Shown: positions 33,316 through 41,640 of the stretch, piece after piece
How positions within the stretch are numbered: position 1 is the stretch's first letter
Layout of the letters: every line of letters begins with the position of its first letter
Source of the DNA: JAFARE01 sp963777285
GTDB taxonomy: Bacteria; Chloroflexota; Dormibacteria; Aeolococcales; Aeolococcaceae
NCBI GenBank assembly: GCA_963777285.1
Contig: CAVZPR010000002.1
Span: 992,001-1,056,000, forward strand
DNA length: 64,000 bases
Reading direction: 5' to 3'
Notes under the pieces: model-generated
Told to the model about the DNA's origin: nothing
The model's input: the letters and a program-made list of their open reading frames with translations, nothing else
Databases searched by the model: none
Made by a program: the position numbers and the translations under genes

Positions 33316-33341
33316 CGGGCAGCGGACTCGTCCGCATCAGC

Positions 33342-33371
33342 GGGAGCGGCCTCCGGATGGAGGCCGCTCCC
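33342..33371 (+). terminator. Hairpin after the sialidase-fold gene
   Basis: Perfect 12-bp stem GGGAGCGGCCTC/GAGGCCGCTCCC (33342-33353, 33360-33371) with a 6-base loop, 26 bp past the stop. No T tract. It may serve both convergent genes. Confidence 0.55.
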
Positions 33372-33389
33372 AGGCACACGAGCACTTCA

Positions 33390-33933
33390 TCAGCTGCTCC
33401 TGTACATCAGGTGATCATCCACGCGAACGGCGGCGGCGGTCGTGCGGTGCGGCGCTGCGTTGCCGTCGCCGTCGATGTGCAGCACGTCCACGCCGTGCAG
33501 AAGCACGGCGGCGTCGGCGATGAGCCGGCGATGGCAGCGCCACCACAGCGTTTCGGCGCACATCACGGCGAGTCGCGTCGTCGCAGCCTCGGCGAGCACT
33601 CGCTGCAGCGACCGCCGGAATTCCGGAGTCGCCATGTAATCCGCGTACCCCCCGGAACGACGCGTTGCGCAGCCCCATGTTTGGCGAATCCGGGCGGGGC
33701 CGGCGGAAACCGCCCAGCTCCGGCTCCCAGCGGTACGCGATGCCCGCCTCCGGCAACCAGATTTCGAGTGAGGCGCGTGCGAAATGCGGATGGCGCCGGC
33801 TTGCGGGATACGTCCGCACGTCGGTGATCTGCTGCACACCGCTGCGACTGCAGCGCTGGTGCAGCGATTCCGCGCTCCCCGCGCCGTGCCCGATCGTCAG
33901 CAGAGCGTTCACAGCTGCTGTGATACAATGCAC
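33390..33933 (-). pseudogene. DUF488 family gene with a frameshift in a homopolymer
   Basis: The first frame encodes LLTIGHGAGSAESLHQRCSR through GVQQITDVRTYPASRRHPHF to LRNASFRG. The DUF488 sequence then continues in another frame as GYADYMATPEFRRSLQRVLA and LAVMCAETLWWRCHRRLIAD to the stop at 33390. The switch falls exactly at a run of six C on the + strand (33648-33653), and five would restore one frame of about 180 residues. The start is GTG 33933 or GTG 33912. This is either a true frameshift or a read error. Confidence 0.75.
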
Positions 33934-33974
33934 CGCAACCGCCCCACATGTGGGCGCAGTCGTCGCGGTCGTCC

Positions 33975-34017
33975 TTCCTTCTCGAGTGGGCGCGTACGTC
34001 CCAACTTCGAGAAGGAA
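33975..34017 (+). promoter_or_regulatory. 5' UTR hairpin directly upstream of the cold-shock gene
   Basis: Perfect 11-bp inverted repeat TTCCTTCTCGA (33975-33985) and TCGAGAAGGAA (34007-34017). The loop can extend the stem through GGG/CCC (33988-33990, 34000-34002). The structure ends 2 bp before the GGAG ribosome-binding site at 34020-34023. Cold-shock mRNAs are known for temperature-sensitive 5' UTR structures. Such a role here is inferred. Confidence 0.55.
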
Positions 34018-34031
34018 ATGGAGTGCACCAG

Positions 34032-34232
34032 ATGACTGGTAGCGTCAAGAAGGTCGTGCCCGAGCGCGGCTTCGGTTTCATCGCCGCTGAGGATGGACAG
34101 GAATATTTCTTCCATCGCAGCAGCCTCGACAGCTCGCTCAGCTTCGAGAGCCTCGCCGGTGGCGAGCACGTGACGTTCGGCGTCACCAAGAGCGACAAGG
34201 GTCCCCGGGCGACCGACGTTCGCGCCGCCTGA
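34032..34232 (+). CDS. Cold-shock protein, CspA family
   Basis: A 66-residue cold-shock-domain protein: MTGSVKKVVPERGFGFIAAE with RNP1 (RGFGFI) and RNP2 (EYFFHR), then FESLAGGEHVTFGVTKSDKG and the conserved end PRATDVRA. It binds single-stranded RNA or DNA and acts as an RNA chaperone. The ATG at 34032 has GGAG 8 bp upstream, just beneath a strong 5' UTR hairpin. It is monocistronic, flanked by a DUF488 remnant and an MMPL gene on the other strand. Confidence 0.95.
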   Translation: MTGSVKKVVPERGFGFIAAEDGQEYFFHRSSLDSSLSFESLAGGEHVTFGVTKSDKGPRATDVRAA

Positions 34233-34250
34233 GACCACGGCCTGAGCGGT

Positions 34251-34272
34251 CGCCGCCGTTTGCGCGGCGGCG
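34251..34272 (+). terminator. Hairpin after the cold-shock gene
   Basis: Perfect 8-bp stem CGCCGCCG/CGGCGGCG (34251-34258, 34265-34272), loop TTTGCG, 18 bp after the stop. GC-rich, no T tract. Confidence 0.5.
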
Positions 34273-34329
34273 GCCGCAGGGTCGAGCCCGTCCGCTGCAT
34301 GCCCTGAGCGGCCGCGCCTCTCGGCTCCG

Positions 34330-36621
34330 TCACCGTCTCCGGCCGGGGGCGCCGGCGAATGTCACCGCGGAGCGGTGCGGCCAGAACGCGCTGCGGCCCG
34401 CCAGCACGAGCAGCGCGGGCAGGAGGAGTGAGCGGACGAGAAACGCGTCGATCACCACGCCCGCGCTCATGATGAATGCGATCTCGCGGAATGGCTGCAC
34501 CGGCACGAGCGCCAGCACGGCGAAGCTCGCCGCCAGGATCGCGGCGGCGATCGAGACGGCGCGCGAGGCGCGCGGCAGCGCGGCGACCAGCGCGCCGGTG
34601 ATCGGCCGGGCTCGCATCTCTTCCCAGATTCGTCCCATCACGAAGACGCTGTAGTCGGCTCCCAGCGACACCAGCAGGACGCCCGCGGTGAGCGGCACGA
34701 AAAAGGTCACGTCTGGGTATTGCAGCGGGCCCTGGAAGAGGTCGACGAGGAGCCCCAGGCAGGCGGCGACCGCCAGGGCGCTCGAGGCGATGAGCAGCAG
34801 CGGTGCGAGCAGCGCGCGGAAGTAGATCGCCAGCACGACGTACATCAACAGCGCCGCCAGAAGAGCGACGCGCCAGATGTTTGCTTCGGTGTCGGCGACG
34901 GCCTCGGATGCAGTGGCGGTGGCGCCGGACCACGACGCGCTGGCGCCTCCGATGCCGGCGCCGGGCAGCGCGCCGCTTACGCGCGACTTCAGGGTGGCGA
35001 AGTCGGCCAGCGCAGGCGCGTCATAAGGGTCCTGCTCGAACACCACGACCATCCGCACCGCGGATCCCTGGGGCGAGCGGAAGAGCGACGCGCCGACGTT
35101 CGCCGGCAGGTCCTCCGCGCCGACCACCCCCGCGACCCCGGGACTGGACGCGATCACCGCGGCGACCCGGGACAGTGCGTCGCCACGCGAGGTGATGCCC
35201 GGCGCCTGCAGCAGCAGCGTGGTGGGCGCGACGATGCCTGCGCCGAAGCCACCGGACGCGGCCAGAGCCGCCTGTCGCGCTTCGCTGTCCGCGGGAAGCC
35301 CGCTCACGACGTTGGACCCGAAGCGCATGCCGCCGAGGCCGCTCGCGGCGACAAACAGGATGGCGACGCAGGCGGCGGCGGCCACGGCAGCACCGGATCG
35401 GCGGCTCAGGATCCGCGCCACCCACATGCGGCCGCCGCCAGAGGGTGTCGCGGCTCGTTGAGCGCGCAGGCTTGGCCAGAAGACGAGGCGACCCAGCACC
35501 GCCACCAGCGACGGGACGAATGAGATGGACACGAGCCCGCTCACGACCACGGCGATGGCCATGCCCGGGCCGACCGCGTGGAAGAAGTCGAGGTCAGCAC
35601 CCAGGAGCGCCACGGTGCCCGCGGCCACCGTGAGGGCGGCGGCCATCACCAGGGGCACGACCGCGGCGGCCGTGTAGCGAAGCGCGACGGTGCGCCGCTC
35701 GCCGGCGGCCAGCCTGGCGCGCACACCGGTCAGCGTGAAGACGCTGTAGTCGGTCACCACGCCGAGGATCAGCACCACCATGATCGGCGCGAGCTGGGAC
35801 GGGATGTGCATGCCCAGGGAGCGCGCGGCCCAGCCGAGCACGTGCCGCGTGGCCAGGTATGCCACGACCGAGGCGGCGAGCGGCACCAGCGGCGCGATGG
35901 GGGAACGGAAGATGAGCCCGACCAGGACGGCGATCACCGCGACCGTCACCACCTCGAGAAGCACGAGTCCGTTCTCGATGGTGTCGCCCTCGGTTGTCTC
36001 CGCGGGAAGCGGGCCGGTGACGCCGACGTAGCTGCCGGGCGGACGTGATGCGGCCGCCGCGTAGCGCTGGCTGCCCGCGGTGATGTCGCCCGGCTGGGCT
36101 GCGGCGCTGAATAACAGGTAGGTCACGGCTGTGGTCGCTGTGCCGTGCGAACCGGGGACGACCCGTGCCAGGTTGACCAGCGGAAGTGCGAAATCCGGGC
36201 GTGACGCGGCGGCAGCGTGTGAGCGGTCGATCGCCAGCGCCTGGCGGCCCAGGGCCGCCACGCTCGCCGGGGGCAGCCCGGTCCTGTCGCTCTCGACGAC
36301 CAGCGATTGCGAATCGGCCAGCGACGACCCGAACAGCCGCGTCTCGTCGGCCTGTGCCCGCACCGACGCTGTGTTGCTGGGAACGAGGTCCACCAACCCG
36401 AAGGCCGCGTTGGTTCCCAGGTCGGGAAGGAGCGCGGTGGATGCCAGGGCGACGCCGATCCAGACGGCGATGATCGGCAGCCCCAGGTATGCGGTGAGGG
36501 CGGCGTACAGCCGCCACGGCCACGGTGCGCGGGTCACCCCTGCGTCTGCCGCCGTGGCGGCCGGATTCAGAGCCGGCTGTTGCTCGTCATGCGGTTGCAG
36601 CCGAACCTCCGCGCGCGCCAT
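34330..36621 (-). CDS. MMPL/RND-family transporter
   Basis: A 763-residue membrane protein with the duplicated RND-like topology: one helix, a large outer loop of about 150 residues, then a block of five or six helices, and the same again. The motifs VVLILGVVTDYSVFTL and LVSLGADYSVFVMGRI carry the conserved GxxxDYxxF elements of MMPL transporters in helix 4 of each half. These proteins export lipids, pigments or drugs using the proton gradient. The substrate is unknown. It appears monocistronic. The ATG is at 36621. Confidence 0.92.
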   Translation of the reverse strand: MARAEVRLQPHDEQQPALNPAATAADAGVTRAPWPWRLYAALTAYLGLPIIAVWIGVALASTALLPDLGTNAAFGLVDLVPSNTASVRAQADETRLFGSSLADSQSLVVESDRTGLPPASVAALGRQALAIDRSHAAAASRPDFALPLVNLARVVPGSHGTATTAVTYLLFSAAAQPGDITAGSQRYAAAASRPPGSYVGVTGPLPAETTEGDTIENGLVLLEVVTVAVIAVLVGLIFRSPIAPLVPLAASVVAYLATRHVLGWAARSLGMHIPSQLAPIMVVLILGVVTDYSVFTLTGVRARLAAGERRTVALRYTAAAVVPLVMAAALTVAAGTVALLGADLDFFHAVGPGMAIAVVVSGLVSISFVPSLVAVLGRLVFWPSLRAQRAATPSGGGRMWVARILSRRSGAAVAAAACVAILFVAASGLGGMRFGSNVVSGLPADSEARQAALAASGGFGAGIVAPTTLLLQAPGITSRGDALSRVAAVIASSPGVAGVVGAEDLPANVGASLFRSPQGSAVRMVVVFEQDPYDAPALADFATLKSRVSGALPGAGIGGASASWSGATATASEAVADTEANIWRVALLAALLMYVVLAIYFRALLAPLLLIASSALAVAACLGLLVDLFQGPLQYPDVTFFVPLTAGVLLVSLGADYSVFVMGRIWEEMRARPITGALVAALPRASRAVSIAAAILAASFAVLALVPVQPFREIAFIMSAGVVIDAFLVRSLLLPALLVLAGRSAFWPHRSAVTFAGAPGRRR

Positions 36622-36699
36622 CGCACCTCAGGAACCCAGGGAAGAGCGGTCACCGTCATCTTGCCGCGACCGTACCCCGCGACGACGAGCGCGCCGCTG

Positions 36700-37116
36700 C
36701 TACGACTGTGCGGCGTTGATGTTGACCAGCCAGCTGACGCCGAACTTGTCGTTGCACATGCCGAACGTGTCGCCCCATATGGCTTTCTCCAGCGGCATGG
36801 TCACGGTCCCGCCGCTCGAGAGCTTCTCGAAATAACCGCGCAGCTCCGGCTCGTCATCGCCGCTCAACGACATCATGAAGTTGCTGCCCGGCCTGTACTC
36901 CATGCGCGGGGGCGTGTCGGCGGCCATGAACACGATGCCGTTCTCGGCCTCCAGCACGGAGTGCATGATCAGGTTCTCTTCGACGGGATCCTGCGCCGCG
37001 TTCAGCTCCTTGAACGTCGACATCTGCACCGTGCCGCCGAACACGCTCTTGTAGAACTCCATGGCGTCGCGGGTGTTGTCCCTGAAGTTGAGGTATGGGT
37101 TGAGGCGTGTCTGCAT
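36700..37116 (-). CDS. PhnB-like VOC-family protein
   Basis: A 138-residue protein of the PhnB-like (3-demethylubiquinone-9 3-methyltransferase-like) VOC group: LNPYLNFRDNTRDAMEFYKS, VFGGTVQMSTFKEL, and the C-terminal IWGDTFGMCNDKFGVSWLVN. Function is unknown despite the old PhnB label. The ATG at 37116 gives the standard start (MQTRLNPYL). It lies 63 bp past the membrane-anchored protein gene on the same strand. Confidence 0.88.
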   Translation of the reverse strand: MQTRLNPYLNFRDNTRDAMEFYKSVFGGTVQMSTFKELNAAQDPVEENLIMHSVLEAENGIVFMAADTPPRMEYRPGSNFMMSLSGDDEPELRGYFEKLSSGGTVTMPLEKAIWGDTFGMCNDKFGVSWLVNINAAQS

Positions 37117-37179
37117 GTCGTGTGTGTCTCCAATCCGGCAACCGGCGAATCCTGCGCGGCGCAGGACTGTATCACGGGC

Positions 37180-37812
37180 TCAGCGCGGGTCGGAGCGGTC
37201 GACGTTCCAGTGGCGCGACACCGATGCGATCCAGCCCTCTCCGTCGGCTCGCGGCTGCAGCCCGAAGCGGCTGATCGTCCGCTGGCCACCTTCGTGATCG
37301 CCGTAGAGGAGCTCGATCGTGAGGCGCCTGCGCTCCGTGACCGCGCTGGTCGCGGCCGCGAACTCTGCGGTGCTTCGCTCGCGAAACGCGCCCTGCCAGA
37401 AGCCGACGTCGCCCGGAGCGATGTAGATGTCGCGCGTGAGCCGGCGGAAGGAGCCGAGCGCCGACGGCTGCGATGCGCTGCGGAAGTCCGGCTCGAAGGT
37501 CCATCCGTGCAGCACGGCGATGCCGTTTCCTGCATTGCGCAGCGACATCACGAGATAGACGGCCTCGTCGGTCGCTTCGGCGGTGGCGCCCCCGCCCGGG
37601 ACCCGCACCCAGTGCGCGTCGGCGAAGCCCACCTTCTGCTCGGGATCGGTCAGCCGCGAGGGCATGAGCAGGGGACGCAGCCCCAGGAGCAGCGAGCGTT
37701 CGGCCACGCGCGCCGCGCGATTCGCGGAGCGCACCGAGGCGAAGGTGGCCAGGGCGAGGACGAGAGTGCCGCCCGCGGTGGCGAGGGACGAGATGGTGAC
37801 CCAGTCAGCCAA
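37180..37812 (-). CDS. Hypothetical membrane-anchored protein
   Basis: A 210-residue protein not recognised by family. Residues 5-27 are a predicted transmembrane helix (WVTISSLATAGGTLVLALAT), followed by an Arg/Ala-rich segment (SANRAARVAERSLLLGLRPL) and a soluble beta-rich domain with LRNAGNGIAVLHGWTF. This layout is common among uncharacterised proteins that carry one N-terminal helix and an immunoglobulin-like outer or inner domain. It starts 6 bp downstream of the Fur-family gene stop, so it is likely in that operon. Confidence 0.7.
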   Translation of the reverse strand: MADWVTISSLATAGGTLVLALATFASVRSANRAARVAERSLLLGLRPLLMPSRLTDPEQKVGFADAHWVRVPGGGATAEATDEAVYLVMSLRNAGNGIAVLHGWTFEPDFRSASQPSALGSFRRLTRDIYIAPGDVGFWQGAFRERSTAEFAAATSAVTERRRLTIELLYGDHEGGQRTISRFGLQPRADGEGWIASVSRHWNVDRSDPR

Positions 37813-37818
37813 CGGCGG

Positions 37819-38250
37819 CTACGCCTCCTCGGCGCAGCCGGCGCAGACGCCGAGGACCGCGAAGTGGTACGGCCGCAGCACGAACCCGAGGCGTCGCTTC
37901 GCGCCCCTGGCCATCGCCTCGAAGAGGTCCCGGGGCGCCTCGAACGTTGCCCCGCACTTCTCGCAGACGAGGTGCCCGTGCGCCTCGGCGGCGAGGTGGT
38001 AGGTCGCCGGCCCGTGGCCGAGGTGCGTGTGCACCACGACGCCGAGCCGCTCCAGCTCGTCCAGGTTGCGATACACGGTCGAGGCGTGGACGTCGGGCGC
38101 CCTCGCCCGGACCTCGGCCAGAAGCTGTTCGGCCGTCGGGTGGCTGGCGACGCGCACCAGCACGGAGAGGAGCAGCCGCCGAGCGGTGGTCATGCGCGTG
38201 CCACCCCGCTGCAGCTGGGCCACCAGCTCGTCCGCGGTCTTGGCAACCAC
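37819..38250 (-). CDS. Fur-family metalloregulator, probable nickel-responsive Nur
   Basis: A 143-residue Fur-family repressor: winged helix with TTARRLLLSVLVRVASHPTA, HASTVYRNLDELERLGVVVH, the metal-site segment HLVCEKCGATFEAP and a C-terminal CAGC pair (structural zinc). It is divergent from a NixA/HoxN nickel permease gene and a Nur-box-like palindrome lies between them. That supports a nickel-sensing role over iron or zinc, by inference. The GTG at 38250 has only a weak ribosome site. Its operon may include the downstream membrane-anchored protein. Confidence 0.82.
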   Translation of the reverse strand: MVAKTADELVAQLQRGGTRMTTARRLLLSVLVRVASHPTAEQLLAEVRARAPDVHASTVYRNLDELERLGVVVHTHLGHGPATYHLAAEAHGHLVCEKCGATFEAPRDLFEAMARGAKRRLGFVLRPYHFAVLGVCAGCAEEA

Positions 38251-38304
38251 GACCGGAGCATAGCCCGCTCCCGGCATCCCCAAGCACATGCCTGGCTCCC
38301 GCTG

Positions 38305-38321
38305 TTGCGAGCTGGTCGCAT
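38305..38321. promoter_or_regulatory. Nur-box-like operator (TTGCGA-N5-TCGCAT)
   Basis: Inverted repeat TTGCGA (38305-38310) and TCGCAT (38316-38321) with a 5-bp spacer, between the divergent Fur-family and nickel-permease genes. It matches the spacing and TGC/GCA cores of the Streptomyces Nur box (TTGCAA-N5-TTGCAA) as I recall it. A repressor bound here could control both directions. Confidence 0.55.
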
Positions 38322-38368
38322 TCTTCGATACCCTGAGCGGCGCAGCCGGCCCTGCAGGAGGCACACGC

Positions 38369-39472
38369 ATGGCAGCGATCGCAGCGAGGTGGGTGACGCT
38401 GAGGCAAGGCCTCTCGCCACGCGAATGGCGGCGCGTTGCGGCGATGGTGGGAGCGGTCGTGCTGCTGCACGTCCTGGGGTGGGGAATCTTCGTCATCGCC
38501 ATCGTGCCGCAGCACTTCAAGATCCTCGGCATCGGGGTCGCCGTGACCGCGTACACGCTGGGCATGCGGCACGCATTCGACGCCGACCACATCGCGGCGA
38601 TCGACAACACCACCCGCAAGTTCATGGCGGAGGGAAAGCGGCCGCTGTCGGTGGGCTTCTTCTTCTCGCTGGGACACTCGACGATCGTCTTCGGCCTCGG
38701 CGTGGGGCTGACCATCGCCGCCAAGGCGATCCTGGGTCAGGTGAGCAACACCAGCTCGCTGCTGCACAACTTCGGCGGCTTCTTCGGCACGCTGGTGTCG
38801 GGGACGTTCCTCTACCTGATCGCCATCCTCAACCTGGTCATCCTGGTCGGCATCGTCAAGGTGTTCCTGGCGATGCGCCGCGGCGCCTACAACGACGAGG
38901 AGCTGGAGCAGCAGCTCAACGCCCGCGGGCTGATGTTCCGCTTCTTCGGCCGCATGATGCGCGCCATTCGCAGCCCCTGGCAGATGTATCCCGTCGGGGT
39001 GCTCTTCGGACTGGGATTCGACACCGCAACAGAGGTCGCGCTGCTGGCGGCGACGGCCGGCGCGGCGACCGTCGGGCTGCCCTGGTACGCGGTCCTGAGC
39101 CTGCCGCTCCTCTTCGCCGCGGGGATGTCGTTGCTCGACACCCTCGACGGGTCGTTCATGAACTTCGCGTACGGCTGGGCGTTCTCCAAGCCGATCCGCA
39201 AGGTCTACTACAACATCACGATCACGGGGCTCTCGGTCGCGATCGCGCTGCTCATAGGATCCATCGAGCTTTTCGGACTCCTGGCCGCCGAGCTGAAGCT
39301 GTCCGGCGGGATCTGGGACTTCTTCTCCAACTTCGACATCAACCAGGCGGGATTCATCATCGTCGGCCTGTTTGTCGTGACCTGGGTGGTCGCGCTGCTC
39401 GTGTGGCGCTTCGCCCACGTCGAGCGCCGCTGGGAGGAGTCCGCGCGCGAGCACGCTGCCAAGGCGGTGTGA
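38369..39472 (+). CDS. HoxN/NixA-family nickel (cobalt) permease
   Basis: A 367-residue NiCoT permease with about eight helices. The signature MRHAFDADHIAAIDNTTRK (HX4DH) binds nickel in helix 2, and FSLGHSTIVF, GFDTATEVALL and the conserved LFAAGMSLLDTLDGSFM follow, as in NixA and HoxN. It imports Ni2+ or Co2+ for metalloenzymes. The ATG at 38369 follows AGGAGG. Likely repressed by the divergent Fur-family protein when nickel is plentiful. Confidence 0.93.
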   Translation: MAAIAARWVTLRQGLSPREWRRVAAMVGAVVLLHVLGWGIFVIAIVPQHFKILGIGVAVTAYTLGMRHAFDADHIAAIDNTTRKFMAEGKRPLSVGFFFSLGHSTIVFGLGVGLTIAAKAILGQVSNTSSLLHNFGGFFGTLVSGTFLYLIAILNLVILVGIVKVFLAMRRGAYNDEELEQQLNARGLMFRFFGRMMRAIRSPWQMYPVGVLFGLGFDTATEVALLAATAGAATVGLPWYAVLSLPLLFAAGMSLLDTLDGSFMNFAYGWAFSKPIRKVYYNITITGLSVAIALLIGSIELFGLLAAELKLSGGIWDFFSNFDINQAGFIIVGLFVVTWVVALLVWRFAHVERRWEESAREHAAKAV

Positions 39473-39599
39473 GCCGGGCCGTCTCAGCCTGCACGGCGGC
39501 AGACCGCGCCGGGCGCGCCGTCTCGGCCGGTAAGATCGTTCGAGCGTGGCCACGGGTCGAGAAACGATGCCGCCCGAGAGCGCCGGCAGGACCCGAGGG

Positions 39600-40667
39600 A
39601 TGACCGCGGTCTGGCGCGATGTGACCGCCGAAGGCTGCCTGCAGGAGTCGAACGCGGTCGACGTCGGGCTGGACCGCGACCAGCTGCGCGCCCTCTACCG
39701 CCTCATGGCACTGAGCCGGCGCGTGGACCGCCAGGCCATCAACCTGACGCGCCAGGGTGCGCTGGGTGTGTTCGCATCCAGCCACGGACAGGAAGCTGCC
39801 CAGGTGGGCGCGGTGTTCGCCATGCAGCCCGGCGACTGGCTCTTTCCCTCGTACCGCGACACCGTGGGGACGTTTGCCCGCGGCGTCGACATCGTCGACA
39901 TCCTGGCGCTCTTCCAGGGCAGCTGGCACAGCGGCTTCGACCCGCATGCCCACCAGGTGGCGCCGCTGACGACGCCGCTGGCCACGCAGGCGCTGCACGC
40001 GACAGGGCTGGCGATGGCGGCGCGCCTGCGTCGCGATCCGATCGTCGCGCTCACATTCATCGGCGACGGCGCCGCCAGCGAGGGCGACGCGCACGAGGCG
40101 ATGAACATGGCGGCGGTGTACCAGGCGCCGGTGGTGTTCGTGGTGCAGAACAACCAGTACGCGATCAGCGTGCCGTTCCACCTGCAAACTCACGCACCCG
40201 CGGTCGCGCTGCGCGCGGTGGGCTACGGGATGGCGGGTCATCTCGTCGACGGCAACGACGTGCTCGCCATGTACGCGGTGACGCGCAGCGCTGTGGAGAG
40301 GGCGCGCGCCGGCGGCGGCCCGACGATCATCGAAGCTGTCACCTATCGCATCGAGGCGCACACCACCGCGGACGACGAGACCAGGTACCGCAGCGCCGAG
40401 GAGGTGGCCGAGTGGCGCGCGCGCGATCCGCTGACGCGGTTCTCGCGGCGGCTGCGCGAGGACGGAGTCATCGACGACGCCCACGTCGCGGCAGTGGACG
40501 CGGAAGGTGAGCAGATCGCCGCGCGCATGCGGGACGCGCTGTTCGGCGCAGCCGCGGGCGACCCGCGCGAGATGTTCGACCACGTGTACGAGACACCCAC
40601 GCCGGCGCTGCAGGAGCAGCGCGCCGAGCTGGGGCGTGGGCTCGACTCCGCGGAGCACACCAGGTGA
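39600..40667 (+). CDS. 2-oxoacid dehydrogenase E1 alpha subunit (branched-chain type)
   Basis: A 355-residue thiamine-diphosphate enzyme subunit: ALYRLMALSRRVDRQAINLT, the ThDP-binding GDGAASEGDAHEAMNMAAVY with QNNQYAISVP, and the phosphorylation-loop-like YRIEAHTTADDETRYR. Length and motifs fit the branched-chain 2-oxoacid (or acetoin/pyruvate) E1 alpha family. The ATG at 39600 has AGGA at good spacing. GTG 39546 and ATG 39567 are alternatives. The next genes are E1 beta, E2 and a branched-chain aminotransferase, which favours the branched-chain assignment. It overlaps E1 beta by 4 bp. Confidence 0.88.
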   Translation: MTAVWRDVTAEGCLQESNAVDVGLDRDQLRALYRLMALSRRVDRQAINLTRQGALGVFASSHGQEAAQVGAVFAMQPGDWLFPSYRDTVGTFARGVDIVDILALFQGSWHSGFDPHAHQVAPLTTPLATQALHATGLAMAARLRRDPIVALTFIGDGAASEGDAHEAMNMAAVYQAPVVFVVQNNQYAISVPFHLQTHAPAVALRAVGYGMAGHLVDGNDVLAMYAVTRSAVERARAGGGPTIIEAVTYRIEAHTTADDETRYRSAEEVAEWRARDPLTRFSRRLREDGVIDDAHVAAVDAEGEQIAARMRDALFGAAAGDPREMFDHVYETPTPALQEQRAELGRGLDSAEHTR

Positions 40668-41635
40668 CGGTGACCATGGCCGCTGCGCTCAACGCGGCCT
40701 TGCGCGACGCCCTGCGCGAGGACGACACCGTCGTCGTCTACGGGGAGGACGTGGGCCGGCTGGGCGGTGTGTTCCGCGTCACCGACGGGCTGCAGCAGGA
40801 GTGGGGAACCGACCGCTGCTTCGACACGCCGGTCTCCGAGTCCGGCATCGTCGGCACCGCGATCGGGATGGCGCTGTACGGCCTGCGTCCCGTGGTCGAG
40901 ATGCAGTTCGACGGCTTCTCATACCCGGCGCTCGACCAGGTGATCAGCCACGTCGCCAAGTACCGCAACCGCACGCGCGGACGCGTGGGGCTCCCGATCG
41001 TCATCCGCATCCCGTACGGCGGCGGCATCGGCGCGGTGGAGCACCACTCCGAGAGCCCCGAGGCGTACTACGCGCACACCGCGGGCCTCGCGGTGGTGAC
41101 CCCGGGGACGCCGGGTGACGCGTACTCGCTGCTGCGCGAGTCAATATCGCACCCGGACCCGGTCGTCTTCCTCGAGCCCAAACGTCGCTACTGGATGAAG
41201 GAGGAGGTCGAGCTTCCGGTACGCGGTGAGGCGATCGGCCGTGCCAGCGTGCGGCGCAGCGGCAGCACGGCGACGCTGATCGCGTACGGTCCGATGGTGG
41301 CGACCGCCCTCGACGCGGCCGATGCCGCTGCGGGGGACGGATGGGATCTGGAGGTGATCGACGTGCGCACGCTTTCTCCACTCGACGTCGACACGCTGAC
41401 GGCGAGCGTCACGAAGACGGGTCGCGCCGTGATCGTGCACGAGGCCCCGCGCTTCGCCGGCTACGGCGCGGAGATCGCAGCCACGCTGACGGAGCGCGCC
41501 TTCGGACACCTCGCGGCTCCGGTGCTGCGCGTCACCGGGTACGACGTGCCCTACCCGCCGGCAAAGATCGAGCACCACTACCTGCCGACCGTGGATCGCA
41601 TCCTCGACGCCGTGGCGCGGTCGCTCGAGTACTGA
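40664..41635 (+). CDS. 2-oxoacid dehydrogenase E1 beta subunit (branched-chain type)
   Basis: A 323-residue transketolase-like subunit: VVVYGEDVGRLGGVFRVTDG, SESGIVGTAIGMALYGLRPV, HHSESPEAYYAHTAGLAVVT, and the C-terminal transketolase domain with IVHEAPRFAGYGAEIAATL. With E1 alpha it forms the alpha2beta2 decarboxylase that transfers the acyl group to the lipoyl E2. The GTG start overlaps the E1 alpha stop (GTGA) and the stop is 5 bp before E2. Confidence 0.92.
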   Translation: MTVTMAAALNAALRDALREDDTVVVYGEDVGRLGGVFRVTDGLQQEWGTDRCFDTPVSESGIVGTAIGMALYGLRPVVEMQFDGFSYPALDQVISHVAKYRNRTRGRVGLPIVIRIPYGGGIGAVEHHSESPEAYYAHTAGLAVVTPGTPGDAYSLLRESISHPDPVVFLEPKRRYWMKEEVELPVRGEAIGRASVRRSGSTATLIAYGPMVATALDAADAAAGDGWDLEVIDVRTLSPLDVDTLTASVTKTGRAVIVHEAPRFAGYGAEIAATLTERAFGHLAAPVLRVTGYDVPYPPAKIEHHYLPTVDRILDAVARSLEY

Positions 41636-41640
41636 CGGGA

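Noticed and set aside
36307..39603. A rightward open frame of about 1,098 codons.
   Set aside because: It runs antisense to MMPL, PhnB-like, the membrane-anchored protein and Fur genes and out of frame with the nickel permease. Its translation is Arg/His/Gly-rich without motifs, typical of the empty frames in high-GC DNA.
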